A DNA stretch of 7,806 nt from Methanobacteriota archaeon (GTDB lineage Archaea; Halobacteriota; Halobacteria; Halobacteriales; Halalkalicoccaceae). This document shows, piece by piece, positions 1-5,754 of the stretch. The translations under genes were made by a program, and so were the position numbers. A model generated the notes under the pieces. That model did no database searches. It was given only the letters and a program-made list of their open reading frames with translations, and was not told the origin of the DNA. Within the stretch, counting starts at the first letter, position 1. Every line of letters starts with the position of its first letter. The stretch covers positions 8,326 to 16,131 of the forward strand of contig JADFQH010000030.1 of assembly GCA_022561895.1 (NCBI GenBank). The letters are read 5' to 3'.

Positions 1-462
1 CGCCTCCTCCAGCCGGAACTCCGCCTCCAGCCGGCGTGGGGTCTCGAAACCGGGCTGCTCGGCGAGGCGTTTCTCACCGCCGGATTCTCGGAGACCGCAC
101 AGGTCGATCTGGGAATCCACGAGCACGACCATCGAGCCGTTCGCGGGGAGACCGGCTTGGCAGGGATGAGCACGCACGTCGCGAGCGCGCTGGCACAGGC
201 GCTCTCGGACGCCGGAATCGAGCCGGAGTTCGAGACACTACCGGAGGCCTACAGGGAGACGGCAGAGCGCTTTGTCGAGGGTTACGCCGCCGACGCCGCG
301 TTCAACGGTCTCGACTACGACCGGGAGGCAGAACGCGCACAGGTCGACACCTACGCCGAGGCGATCACGCCCCCGGAGACGGATTCGCGCCTGCCCGCGT
401 GGGCCGACACCGATCTCTCGCCCGCGGAAGTCACGGCCGCGAGCGAACGGGCGTTCGACTGA
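1..462 (+). CDS. gpgS: Glucosyl-3-phosphoglycerate synthase-like glycosyltransferase, C-terminal part
   Basis: The reading frame is open from base 1 to a TGA at 460-462, giving 153 residues; the start lies outside the window. The segment WGLETGLL...ETAQVDLGIHEHDHR matches the C-terminal part of GpgS-type (GT81/GT2-like) enzymes, where a conserved QVDLG...H stretch supplies a metal-binding histidine near the active site. A helical tail rich in Glu and Ala follows. Known members transfer glucose from a nucleotide sugar to 3-phosphoglycerate, the first step to the compatible solute glucosylglycerate. The same fold is used by other family 2 glycosyltransferases, and the catalytic DxD region is not in view, so substrate is inferred. 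The gene converges on the minus-strand gene that follows with only two bases between the stop codons. The protein should be cytoplasmic; no membrane segment is seen. Confidence 0.72.
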   Translation, partial: RLLQPELRLQPAWGLETGLLGEAFLTAGFSETAQVDLGIHEHDHRAVRGETGLAGMSTHVASALAQALSDAGIEPEFETLPEAYRETAERFVEGYAADAAFNGLDYDREAERAQVDTYAEAITPPETDSRLPAWADTDLSPAEVTAASERAFD

Positions 463-464
463 CG

Positions 465-695
465 TTAGCAGTTTTCCTTCCCGAGACGATCCCGCATGCG
501 CTCGACGCTGTCGTCGAGCCGGGGGTCGCGCGCGAGTCGCCACCCATCGTCCTCGCGTTCAACTCGCCCTTCGGAGCGCAGCTCCGAGAGCCGGCGGGCA
601 ACCGCGCCCGCATCGGCGTCGAGCCGACGGGCGATCGCCGCGGTCGTCGCCCGCTCCGAGTCGCGGATCGCTTCGAGGAGTGCGGTGTCGTCCAT
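465..695 (-). CDS. Small winged-helix DNA-binding protein
   Basis: A 76-residue protein beginning MDDTALLEAIRDSERATTAA. Residues about 4-53 form a compact winged helix-turn-helix: a first helix (DTALLEAIRDS), a helix-turn-recognition helix (TTAAIARRLDADAGAVARRL), and a wing (GRVEREDDGWRLA). The short tail DDSVERMRDRLG is probably helical. It looks like the single-domain MarR/IclR-type HTH proteins common in haloarchaea, and I cannot assign a target. It faces the glycosyltransferase tail to tail, so it is not in that operon; upstream lies a 157-nt region shared with the divergent regulator at 853. Direct AGCGAA repeats and a small hairpin sit just before its start and might be an autoregulatory site (inference). 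No clear TATA box was seen for it. Confidence 0.75.
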   Translation of the reverse strand: MDDTALLEAIRDSERATTAAIARRLDADAGAVARRLSELRSEGRVEREDDGWRLARDPRLDDSVERMRDRLGKENC

Positions 696-698
696 ACC

Positions 699-728
699 AA
701 GCGAACGTTCCCACAGCGAAAGTCGCTT
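699..728. promoter_or_regulatory. Short repeats upstream of the minus-strand winged-helix gene
   Basis: AGCGAA occurs at 700-705 and 715-720 (spacing 15 nt), and TCGCT at 723-727 is the inverted form, making a small perfect hairpin 715-727 with an AAG loop. GAACGTTC at 703-710 is a perfect 8-base palindrome. The cluster starts 4 nt upstream of the ATG at 695-693, so it lies where an operator of a small self-regulating HTH protein could be. Short repeats like these arise by chance in GC-rich DNA, so this is weak. Confidence 0.2.
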
Positions 729-794
729 GTGCCCTCCCGGATGGAGCCTCGTTTGGCCGCGATCGAAAACTGCCGACCACCGGACGGAACGCTG

Positions 795-831
795 TGATTT
801 GTATATTTGGATAATCTCAAATCATTTGTAT
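795..831 (+). promoter_or_regulatory. Promoter/operator region of the DUF7342-like regulator
   Basis: This is the most AT-rich patch of the intergenic region. TATATTT at 802-808 is a good archaeal TATA box; transcription would start about 25 nt downstream, near 829-832, leaving a leader of roughly 20 nt before the ATG at 853. The TATA box is flanked by a perfect inverted repeat, TGATTTG (795-801) and CAAATCA (818-824). A direct repeat ATTTGTAT (797-804 and 824-831) also spans it. A dimeric wHTH protein bound to the inverted repeat would block TBP/TFB, so autoregulation by the following gene is plausible but inferred. Confidence 0.5.
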
Positions 832-834
832 CCG

Positions 835-849
835 CGGATCGAAGATCCG
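835..849 (+). promoter_or_regulatory. Hairpin in the 5' leader of the regulator gene
   Basis: CGGATC (835-840) and GATCCG (844-849) form a perfect 6-bp stem with a GAA loop, ending 3 nt before the ATG at 853. If transcription starts near 830, this hairpin would fill almost the entire leader and leave no room for a Shine-Dalgarno sequence. It could affect translation start or act as a DNA-level operator half; neither can be decided from sequence. Confidence 0.35.
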
Positions 850-852
850 ACG

Positions 853-1392
853 ATGGCAGAATCCCAGCAGCGGTCGTGGACGGAGACGACGAGCGGGCGA
901 GAGCGGGTTCGCCACGTCGTCGAACTACTCGACGGTCCCACGCCGGTTGGGGAGATCGCCGACCGCGCGGAGGTCTCGCGGACGACCGCCGACGACGAAC
1001 TCGGACGGCTGGCGAGCGACGACTGGGTGATAGAGACGACCGTCGACGGCAAGAAAGGCTACGATCTGAACCCCGTGCGCATGCTGTTCGACGAGATCAC
1101 GACCCTCATCGAAGAACACAGTCGAGAGGAGTTAGAGGGGCAACTCGCGGCGCTCACGGAAAAACGGGAAGCACTTGCGAAAGAATACGGGAGCGATTCG
1201 CTGTCGGCGTTCCGCGAGCAGCTTACGGACGACGAGCTGTCCGCCGAAGAGATCCGCGAACGACGGAACGTCATCGCGACGTGGGAGGCGCTCGACACCG
1301 AACGCAGCCTCGTGAAACACGGACTCGGGCTGTACGAGGACGTCGCTACGCTCACCGCACCGCGGACGGACAGCTCCTCGACGTTCGCCTGA
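853..1392 (+). CDS. Winged-helix transcriptional regulator, DUF7342-like
   Basis: 179 residues. Residues about 15-72 form a winged helix: GEIADRAEVSRTTADDELGR is the helix-turn-helix and DDWVIETTVDGKKGYDLNP the wing. Residues 82-112 are a charged, probably coiled-coil helix (dimerisation), followed by a helical C-terminal region that contains RRNVIATWEALDTERSL. The layout and sequence style match the haloarchaeal family I know as DUF7342, annotated as HTH proteins; the family name is from memory. The ATG at 853 was chosen because the TATA box and leader lie just upstream and translation before it gives no protein-like sequence. Six nt after its TGA, and in the same frame, starts the TumE-like gene, so the two are almost certainly co-transcribed. 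By analogy with toxin-antitoxin operons it may be the antitoxin/repressor; this is inference. Confidence 0.82.
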   Translation: MAESQQRSWTETTSGRERVRHVVELLDGPTPVGEIADRAEVSRTTADDELGRLASDDWVIETTVDGKKGYDLNPVRMLFDEITTLIEEHSREELEGQLAALTEKREALAKEYGSDSLSAFREQLTDDELSAEEIRERRNVIATWEALDTERSLVKHGLGLYEDVATLTAPRTDSSSTFA

Positions 1393-1398
1393 TGGGTC

Positions 1399-1899
1399 GT
1401 GTTTCTCGTCGACAGAGCGAACTTACAGAGCAAGCGGCTTCACGACCGGATCAAACACAGGCTCCGGGCGAGTTCACTGACGTACAGCGACGCCGCACCG
1501 ATCCGCGGGAAGCCGGGTCCGTACCGTGTTGTCGGTGAGGTAGATCCACGAGAGTTCCTCGAGGATGAGAACTATCCTACAGGGACAGCCCGGATAGAGA
1601 TCGAGTTTCAGCTCCGAACGGACGATCCTCACGAGTACTACTGGTTCAACTGGATCGAACCGGATCGTCGAACCCTGGTCGGCTGGCATCAGGAGGAGAC
1701 GCACGACGAGTTTGGACCGGTCCACCGTCAGGTGAACGACGGATCGGTGGCCGTCGATCACGAACCCGCCCGGTTCATCGATGCACATCCGCTCGACGTC
1801 GTTTCACGGCGACTCGAAACGCTCTCCGAACTCGTGTGCGCCGTCGAGTGGGACGGCGGACGGCCGGTCCGGTTCGACTGTTATAGGGATTCTCGTTAG
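1399..1899 (+). CDS. Conserved haloarchaeal protein, TumE-like putative toxin/partner
   Basis: 166 residues from a GTG start at 1399, the first usable start after the TGA of the previous gene; the frame contains no internal Met, so the exact start is uncertain. The core is beta-rich and polar: GPYRVVGEVDP (40-50), RIEIEFQLR (65-73), YYWFNWIEPD (80-89), then a His-rich block GWHQEETHDEFGPVHRQ (95-111) with H97, H102 and H109, and EPARFIDAHPLDVVSRRL (122-139). The order of beta strands followed by a GWH...H...H block recalls TumE-type proteins of HTH-paired toxin-antitoxin systems, but the match is by general look and I cannot assign a reaction. It follows the wHTH gene in one operon. Its last codons (encoding YRDSR) and stop lie within the left arm of the 103-nt inverted-repeat element, so the native C-terminus may have been replaced. 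Confidence 0.68.
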   Translation: MFLVDRANLQSKRLHDRIKHRLRASSLTYSDAAPIRGKPGPYRVVGEVDPREFLEDENYPTGTARIEIEFQLRTDDPHEYYWFNWIEPDRRTLVGWHQEETHDEFGPVHRQVNDGSVAVDHEPARFIDAHPLDVVSRRLETLSELVCAVEWDGGRPVRFDCYRDSR

Positions 1900-1984
1900 A
1901 AGCCATAGAATCCTGCTGGACGAACCAGCCACCGTAGTCGGATAACCGGCTACGAAACGATGATTGGCAACGAGAATCCCTATA
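1882..1984. repeat. 103-nt element with 16-nt perfect inverted termini and two inner hairpins
   Basis: TATAGGGATTCTCGTT at 1882-1897 is the exact reverse complement of 1969-1984. The pairing continues inward after a 4-nt bulge (1898-1901) with GCCA 1902-1905 to TGGC 1965-1968. Inside are two more perfect or near-perfect stems: GCTGG/CCAGC (1915-1919 with 1925-1929, 5-nt loop) and CGTAGTCGG/CCGGCTACG (1933-1941 with 1946-1954, loop ATAA, one G-U pair). The whole would fold as a three-way junction. The left arm encodes the end and stop of the preceding gene; the right arm carries a TATA-like CTATAG that could serve the gene at 2024. It may be a MITE-like remnant (GT or TA flanks are possible duplications, too short to be proof), a structured RNA, or a bidirectional terminator. 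No transposase is nearby. Confidence 0.75.
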
Positions 1985-2023
1985 GTCGAGACGTTCTTGG
2001 GCCGACGCGACGACGGTCGAACC

Positions 2024-2428
2024 ATGCTCAATTACGACGAACTCGCGGGGATCTGCGAGCTGTTCGGCGCGCTCACGCGCGAGGAACTGGCGGAGGCGCG
2101 CTCGGAGCTCGCCTTCCGACAGGGGCGCGAACCGGGCGACGAAACGGCGGTCGAGACGGCGATTTCCGAGTACGCGCTGGTCGAGTTCGACGGGCTGTTC
2201 GTCGCGGGGCCGGCGGCGTTTCCGACGCTTCCCGAGGGTGCGAGCGACCTGCCGCATATTCTGGACGTGCCCGAGCGGGAGATCAGTAGGAAAAAACTCG
2301 GCGAGGCGGTCCTCGCGAAGCTTCGCGAGGAAGCGGACCGCGAGCTCGTGCGCGAGGTGAGTTACGATCTCGAAGCGTGGGCACCGGTCGACGCGAGCGA
2401 GGTTCGCGCAGAGCAAGAACGGCTATAA
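2024..2428 (+). CDS. Conserved haloarchaeal protein, DUF7109-like
   Basis: 134 residues starting MLNYDELAGICELFGALTRE. The N-terminal half is helical with the pattern ELAGICELFGALTREELAEARSEL, followed by AISEYALVEFDG (46-57), a hydrophobic segment FVAGPAAFPTLPEGASDLP (59-77) and a helical end (REISRKKLGEAVLAKLREEA). I recall this as a haloarchaeal family named DUF7109, without known function; the name is from memory. The frame is open upstream to an ATG at 1964, but that would place the start inside the inverted-repeat element, and the stretch between does not look like protein, so 2024 is preferred. The Nudix gene begins 23 nt after its stop, so the two probably share a transcript. A TATA-like CTATAG at 1980-1985 lies about 40 nt upstream of the start. 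Confidence 0.75.
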   Translation: MLNYDELAGICELFGALTREELAEARSELAFRQGREPGDETAVETAISEYALVEFDGLFVAGPAAFPTLPEGASDLPHILDVPEREISRKKLGEAVLAKLREEADRELVREVSYDLEAWAPVDASEVRAEQERL

Positions 2429-2451
2429 CCTCGGAGCCGATAGGCCAACCA

Positions 2452-3033
2452 ATGGACCTCAGTCGGGTCAGGGATCGAGAGCCACGACGGGTCACGGGCG
2501 AGGAGCGCAAAGCAGCGGTGGTCGTCCCGATCGTCTATCGGGAAAACGAGCCGTATCTGCTGGTGACGAAACGCGCCGAGGACCTCTCGGATCATCCCGG
2601 CCAGATGAGCTTTCCCGGCGGCGGGCGCGAGACGTACGATGAGAATCTGTATGCGACCGCACTCAGGGAAGCCCGCGAGGAGATCGGCCTTCTCGAAGAG
2701 GAGGCGGAGTTCGTCGGCCAGCTCGACGATATTCGAACCGTCACGGAGTTCTCGATCACGCCCTTCGTCGTCGAGATCCCCGATAGAGAGTACGAGCCGG
2801 ACGATCGGGAGGTCGCAGAGATCGCGATCCTACCGATCGCGGGCTTTATCGACGATCAAAACCACGAGCTCGAACAGCGCGAACACCCTTACTACGGCGA
2901 GATTGTCATTCACTACTTCCGCGTCGGTGGCTACACCGTCTGGGGCGCGACGGGGCGAATCCTCGTCCAGTTTCTCGAACTGGCGACCGACTGGCGCGCG
3001 CCCGAGCGGCTCGATCCCGAATCCTACGGGTAG
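2452..3033 (+). CDS. Nudix hydrolase, CoA pyrophosphatase type
   Basis: 193 residues. A complete Nudix box (Gx5Ex7REUxEExGU) spans G58 to L80, with the catalytic/metal-binding core REAREE at 72-77. Directly before it, LLVTKRAEDLSDHPGQMSFP (36-55) followed by GGG matches the motif typical of CoA-pyrophosphatase Nudix enzymes (LLTKRS...LRxHxGQVxFPGG). Such proteins hydrolyse CoA or acyl-CoA to 3',5'-ADP and phosphopantetheine with Mg2+ or Mn2+, a role in CoA turnover in the cytoplasm. Length (about 190-200) is normal for the family. The start at 2452 is chosen because it follows the previous stop by 23 nt; an in-frame ATG at 2377 would overlap the preceding gene and adds arginine-rich, unlikely sequence. 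Other Nudix substrates cannot be excluded, but the extra motif makes CoA the best guess. Confidence 0.92.
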   Translation: MDLSRVRDREPRRVTGEERKAAVVVPIVYRENEPYLLVTKRAEDLSDHPGQMSFPGGGRETYDENLYATALREAREEIGLLEEEAEFVGQLDDIRTVTEFSITPFVVEIPDREYEPDDREVAEIAILPIAGFIDDQNHELEQREHPYYGEIVIHYFRVGGYTVWGATGRILVQFLELATDWRAPERLDPESYG

Positions 3034-3062
3034 TTGCGCCGAACGACATCCTTTTGCGGGCG

Positions 3063-3075
3063 AATAGAATACAAA
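3063..3075 (+). promoter_or_regulatory. Possible promoter for the DUF7388-like gene
   Basis: The AT-rich stretch AATAGAATACAAA stands out in an otherwise GC-rich gap. If it is the TATA region, transcription would start near 3095-3100, compatible with a short leader to either the GTG at 3118 or the ATG at 3142. It does not match the TATA consensus well. Confidence 0.35.
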
Positions 3076-3141
3076 GGGCATGGTCGCACGGACGATTGAT
3101 CGCGTTCCGACACGGTCGTGAGTCGCTTTTCAGAGGGGACG

Positions 3142-3921
3142 ATGCTACAAGGTGAGGGAGTCATCTCGACCGGGATCGACGCCGCCGCGCTCAAACCCGC
3201 CGAGTGCGACGTTTCTCGCGGTGTGGATCTCCCGTTCAGTACGGTAGTGATCGACTACGAAGGACAGCGCCACCTTCCGGATCGGCACACACTCAAAGCG
3301 CTCGACGAGAAGAAGGAGGTGTATCTGACGACGCCGGTTCGTGCAAACGGGTTCGACCCAATCGGGGACAGCTCACTGCTCGGGGAGCTACCCCAGGGAG
3401 TCGAACGGGTGCTCGTGGCGGGTCATAGCGCCTATCTGAGCGAAGAGGAACGGGAGAAAGCAATCGCGCCACGGCTGAGTGCGGCCGTCGAAAGTACGTC
3501 GAACGCGTGGGTCGGAACCGAAGGGATCGAGCGGATCGCGCTGGCGACGGGCGCACCCCAGTTCGAGCTGTTAGATCGTTCGACCGAGCGGGACCTCCGC
3601 GGGCTTCGAGCTGCGGGCTTCTCCGGCGAGATCGCGGTCTACGCACCGACGGTGGTAAGCGAAAACGAAAACGACATCCTCGATGCGGTCGGCGGATACG
3701 TTTCGCGGCGGCGGGCGGTTTCCCGCGCGCTGCCCGAGGGTGCGCCGACGGACGCCACGGTGAGCGGGCGCGCCCGCGAGGTGCTGCTCGCGGCGAGTCG
3801 CGATTTCGCGCTCGTGGGCGCTCCCGAGGGGGTTCGCGAGCAGGTCGAAGCGCTCAGAACGGCGGGTGCGGACACGGTCGTCGGCTACCCAGCGAGGGGG
3901 ATCGAGTCGTTTATGGAGTGA
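3142..3921 (+). CDS. Conserved haloarchaeal protein, DUF7388-like
   Basis: 259 residues from the ATG at 3142 (a GTG at 3118 would add eight residues). The protein alternates predicted beta strands and helices: STVVIDYEG (33-41), EVYLTTPVRANGFDP (59-73), VERVLVAGHSAYLS (87-100), NAWVGTEGIERIALATGA (121-138), GEIAVYAPTVVS (162-173), and near the end DFALVGAPEGVREQVEALR (221-239) then AGADTVVGYP (241-250). This repeating beta/alpha pattern suggests a TIM-barrel-like fold, and the last segment resembles the C-terminal part of luciferase-like flavin/F420 monooxygenases, where a GxPEEV...LR.AGAD motif is common. I believe it is the haloarchaeal DUF7388 family (name from memory); no reaction is known to me. 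It lies 37 nt upstream of the FAD oxidoreductase on the same strand, which suggests but does not prove a shared transcript. Confidence 0.72.
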   Translation: MLQGEGVISTGIDAAALKPAECDVSRGVDLPFSTVVIDYEGQRHLPDRHTLKALDEKKEVYLTTPVRANGFDPIGDSSLLGELPQGVERVLVAGHSAYLSEEEREKAIAPRLSAAVESTSNAWVGTEGIERIALATGAPQFELLDRSTERDLRGLRAAGFSGEIAVYAPTVVSENENDILDAVGGYVSRRRAVSRALPEGAPTDATVSGRAREVLLAASRDFALVGAPEGVREQVEALRTAGADTVVGYPARGIESFME

Positions 3922-3958
3922 TCGATAGCGCTAACTCCCCTCGAACGCGCCTCTCGAT

Positions 3959-5065
3959 ATGGCAGGGACGATCGCGGTCGTCGGCGCCGGTGCGGTCGGG
4001 TTGACGGCGGCCTACGACCTCGCACGCGCGGGCGAACGCGTGACCGTCTTCGAGCGCGGGTCGGTCGGATCGGGAAGTACGGGACGGGCCGCGGGCGTGG
4101 TGTACGACGCCTACGCCGAGGACCGGGATGCGAAAATCGGCCGGCGTGCGATCGAGCGGTTTCGCGAGTTTTCGGGCGAAGGGAACTTCGAGTTCCACGA
4201 CTGTCCCTACTGCTGGTTCGCGCGCGATGGCGACGAAAAGCGAGCGACCGCCATCCGCGAGCAGGTTCCACGGATGCAAACGCATAGAATCGACGCCGCG
4301 TTGCTCGAAAGCGAGGAACTCGCGACGCTCGCGCCGGCGATGGAAACCGAGGACGTGGGCGCGGCCGCGATCACCTACGGCGCGGGCTGGACCGAGCCGG
4401 CGACCTACACGACGATGATGGCCGAGAAAGCGCGCGCGGCTGGCGCGGAGATCAGGACGAATACGCCCGTCTCGCTTTGCGAAGACGGAGTTCAAGCCGA
4501 GGGCCGCGAGGAGGCGTTCGAGACGGTGATCGTCGCGGCTGGCGCGCACACGAAACGGCTGGTCGAGGCGGCGGGCTACGCGATCGCGATGAAACCCTAC
4601 CGGGTGCAGGCGCTCGTCCTCGATACGGAAATCGAAACCCCGATGGGCTACGACGCTACCGCCGGGTTCTACTTCCGGCCCCACCCGGAGGGGCTGCTCG
4701 TCGGCGACGGAACGGAAGCAGTCGAAAGCGACCCCGACGACTGGGACCGGGAGGCCAATGAGGGATTCGTCGACTCGGCGCGCGAACGGGCGAGCGAGCG
4801 GTTCGGGCTCTCGGAGCCGGCCGTCGAGCGGGCGTGGGCGGGGCTGTGTACCGCGACGCCCGACAGAGATCCGTTGGTGGGCTGGCTTTCAGCGGATCTC
4901 TACGTCGCGACCGGGTGGCAGGGCCACGGGTTCATGCGCGCGCCGGCAATGGGCGAGCTGATCGCTCGGGAGGTACGTGGTGACTCGGGCATCGAGGCGT
5001 TCCGCCCGATGCGATTCTCGGGCAACGAGGAGTTTTCGATCACTGAGGGGATGGCCGTCGAGTAA
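3959..5065 (+). CDS. FAD-dependent oxidoreductase, DadA/glycine-oxidase type
   Basis: 368 residues, the usual size for the D-amino-acid oxidase (DAO) fold family. The N-terminus has the dinucleotide-binding beta-alpha-beta unit with GAGAVG at 9-14 and E32 at the end of the second strand, which would hold the FAD ribose. GSGSTGRAAG follows at 37-46, a typical flavin-contact region. Near the C-terminus, LYVATGWQGHGFMRAPAMGE (314-333) is the second FAD-contact motif of this family, including G319 and H323. Such enzymes oxidise amino acids, sarcosine or similar amines to imino compounds with FAD; the substrate cannot be read from sequence. It is soluble, with no signal peptide. Its TAA stop abuts the TAA of the Hsp20 gene on the other strand, forming TAATTA with no intergenic base. 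Confidence 0.88.
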   Translation: MAGTIAVVGAGAVGLTAAYDLARAGERVTVFERGSVGSGSTGRAAGVVYDAYAEDRDAKIGRRAIERFREFSGEGNFEFHDCPYCWFARDGDEKRATAIREQVPRMQTHRIDAALLESEELATLAPAMETEDVGAAAITYGAGWTEPATYTTMMAEKARAAGAEIRTNTPVSLCEDGVQAEGREEAFETVIVAAGAHTKRLVEAAGYAIAMKPYRVQALVLDTEIETPMGYDATAGFYFRPHPEGLLVGDGTEAVESDPDDWDREANEGFVDSARERASERFGLSEPAVERAWAGLCTATPDRDPLVGWLSADLYVATGWQGHGFMRAPAMGELIAREVRGDSGIEAFRPMRFSGNEEFSITEGMAVE

Positions 5066-5578
5066 TTATGTCGGTGTCGGGTTCCCGGTCGGGTCGCTAT
5101 CGTCGTCCTCGATATCTCCGATCTCGATATCCTCGGACTCGTCGACTTCGGAACTCGTTTCGAGTTCTTCGGTGTCCTCGATCGTGACGCTCGTCGCGTC
5201 GTCCTCACCCTTCGGAATCAGCACGTGGAGTGTGCCGCTGTCCTTCAGTGTGGCCGTGGCCGCCTCCGCGTCGATGGTGGCGTCCTCGGGCAATCTGACG
5301 TGGCCGTCGAGCGAGAGACCGCGACCGGGCAGGCGCATCTCGAACTCGTCATAGAACTCCCGGAACCGTTCGAGGCGGACGAGCACCTCGCCGTTTGCGA
5401 ATCGAACTTCAACATCGCCACCCGAGACGCCCGGTGCGTCGAAGACGGCGAGATAGGCGTCGTCACTTTCCAAGAGATCCGCCGCGAGCGGACGGGACTC
5501 TTGGACTTGGCTCGCCACCCGGCCGACGCTCTCTGCAACGCGATTGCCGACGGATTTGCCGATCTCCCAGACCTTCAT
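5066..5578 (-). CDS. Hsp20/alpha-crystallin small heat-shock protein
   Basis: 170 residues starting MKVWEIGKSVGNRVAESVGR. An amphipathic N-terminal region (1-30) is followed by an alpha-crystallin domain at about 32-125: AYLAVFDAPGVSGGDVEVRF, NGEVLVRLERFREFY, and FEMRLPGRGLSLDG then VRLPEDATIDAEAATATLKD and GTLHVLIPK. This order, with the LP..ID...A.A.L.DG/SG-L.V.IPK pattern, is diagnostic for Hsp20 holdase chaperones, which form oligomers and bind unfolding proteins without ATP. The tail (125-170) is extremely acidic, and contains IEI (151-153), which may be the I-x-I anchoring motif used in oligomer assembly. The ATG at 5578 overlaps the stop of the upstream zinc-ribbon gene (ATGA), so translation is probably coupled; the longer frame from a TTG at 5599 was not chosen. 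Confidence 0.9.
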   Translation of the reverse strand: MKVWEIGKSVGNRVAESVGRVASQVQESRPLAADLLESDDAYLAVFDAPGVSGGDVEVRFANGEVLVRLERFREFYDEFEMRLPGRGLSLDGHVRLPEDATIDAEAATATLKDSGTLHVLIPKGEDDATSVTIEDTEELETSSEVDESEDIEIGDIEDDDSDPTGNPTPT

Positions 5579-5733
5579 AGCTCGACCGCCTCCAGACAAT
5601 CAGTTCCACCACAGTACGGACACGAAAAGTCCTCGACGCCCACGTCGTCGGGCATGTCGTAGGTGTAGTGGAGTTCGAACATATCGAGTTCACACGAGTC
5701 GTCCGTACAGACGACTTCGAGGGTCGCTGGCAT
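5575..5733 (-). CDS. Small zinc-ribbon protein, DUF7559-like
   Basis: 52 residues starting MPATLEVVCTDDSC. Cysteines at 9, 14, 38, 41 and 46 include the pairs C9-x4-C14 and C38-x2-C41 (CPYCGG), which fits a small zinc ribbon; H22 may also take part. It matches a short haloarchaeal family I recall as DUF7559 (typical core: CxxDxCxLDMFE.HYTYD and CPxCGGTDCLE), function unknown. The ATG at 5733 was chosen over an upstream in-frame start because a TATA-like element sits about 26 nt upstream, as expected for a leaderless transcript, and because the family begins MPAT. Its stop overlaps the Hsp20 start by 4 nt, so it is the first gene of a two-gene operon. The link to a chaperone hints at a role in protein quality control, but this is only inference. 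Confidence 0.82.
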   Translation of the reverse strand: MPATLEVVCTDDSCELDMFELHYTYDMPDDVGVEDFSCPYCGGTDCLEAVEL

Positions 5734-5754
5734 ACGAAGGGGTACGCGCGGCGC

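Noticed and set aside
1882..1984. tRNA or other cloverleaf RNA gene
   Set aside because: The stems have wrong lengths and order, and no T-loop or CCA-type end is present.
1775..2416. 213-codon minus-strand ORF across the repeat element
   Set aside because: It is antisense to two plus-strand genes and runs through the inverted repeat; its Arg-rich composition is typical of shadow frames in GC-rich DNA.
3034..3062. CCTTTTG T-run after the Nudix gene as a terminator
   Set aside because: Only four T residues and no stable stem; too weak to annotate.
3080..3121. Short upstream ORF (13 codons) overlapping the GTG at 3118
   Set aside because: It has no Shine-Dalgarno and no regulatory signature, and short ORFs of this size are expected by chance.
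3118..3141. GTG start eight codons upstream for the DUF7388-like protein
   Set aside because: The extra residues look unlike the family start as I recall it, and an ATG follows at 3142; it remains possible.
3911..4684. 257-codon minus-strand ORF
   Set aside because: It lies wholly opposite the FAD oxidoreductase, which has clear family motifs; the antisense translation is basic and has no recognisable domain.
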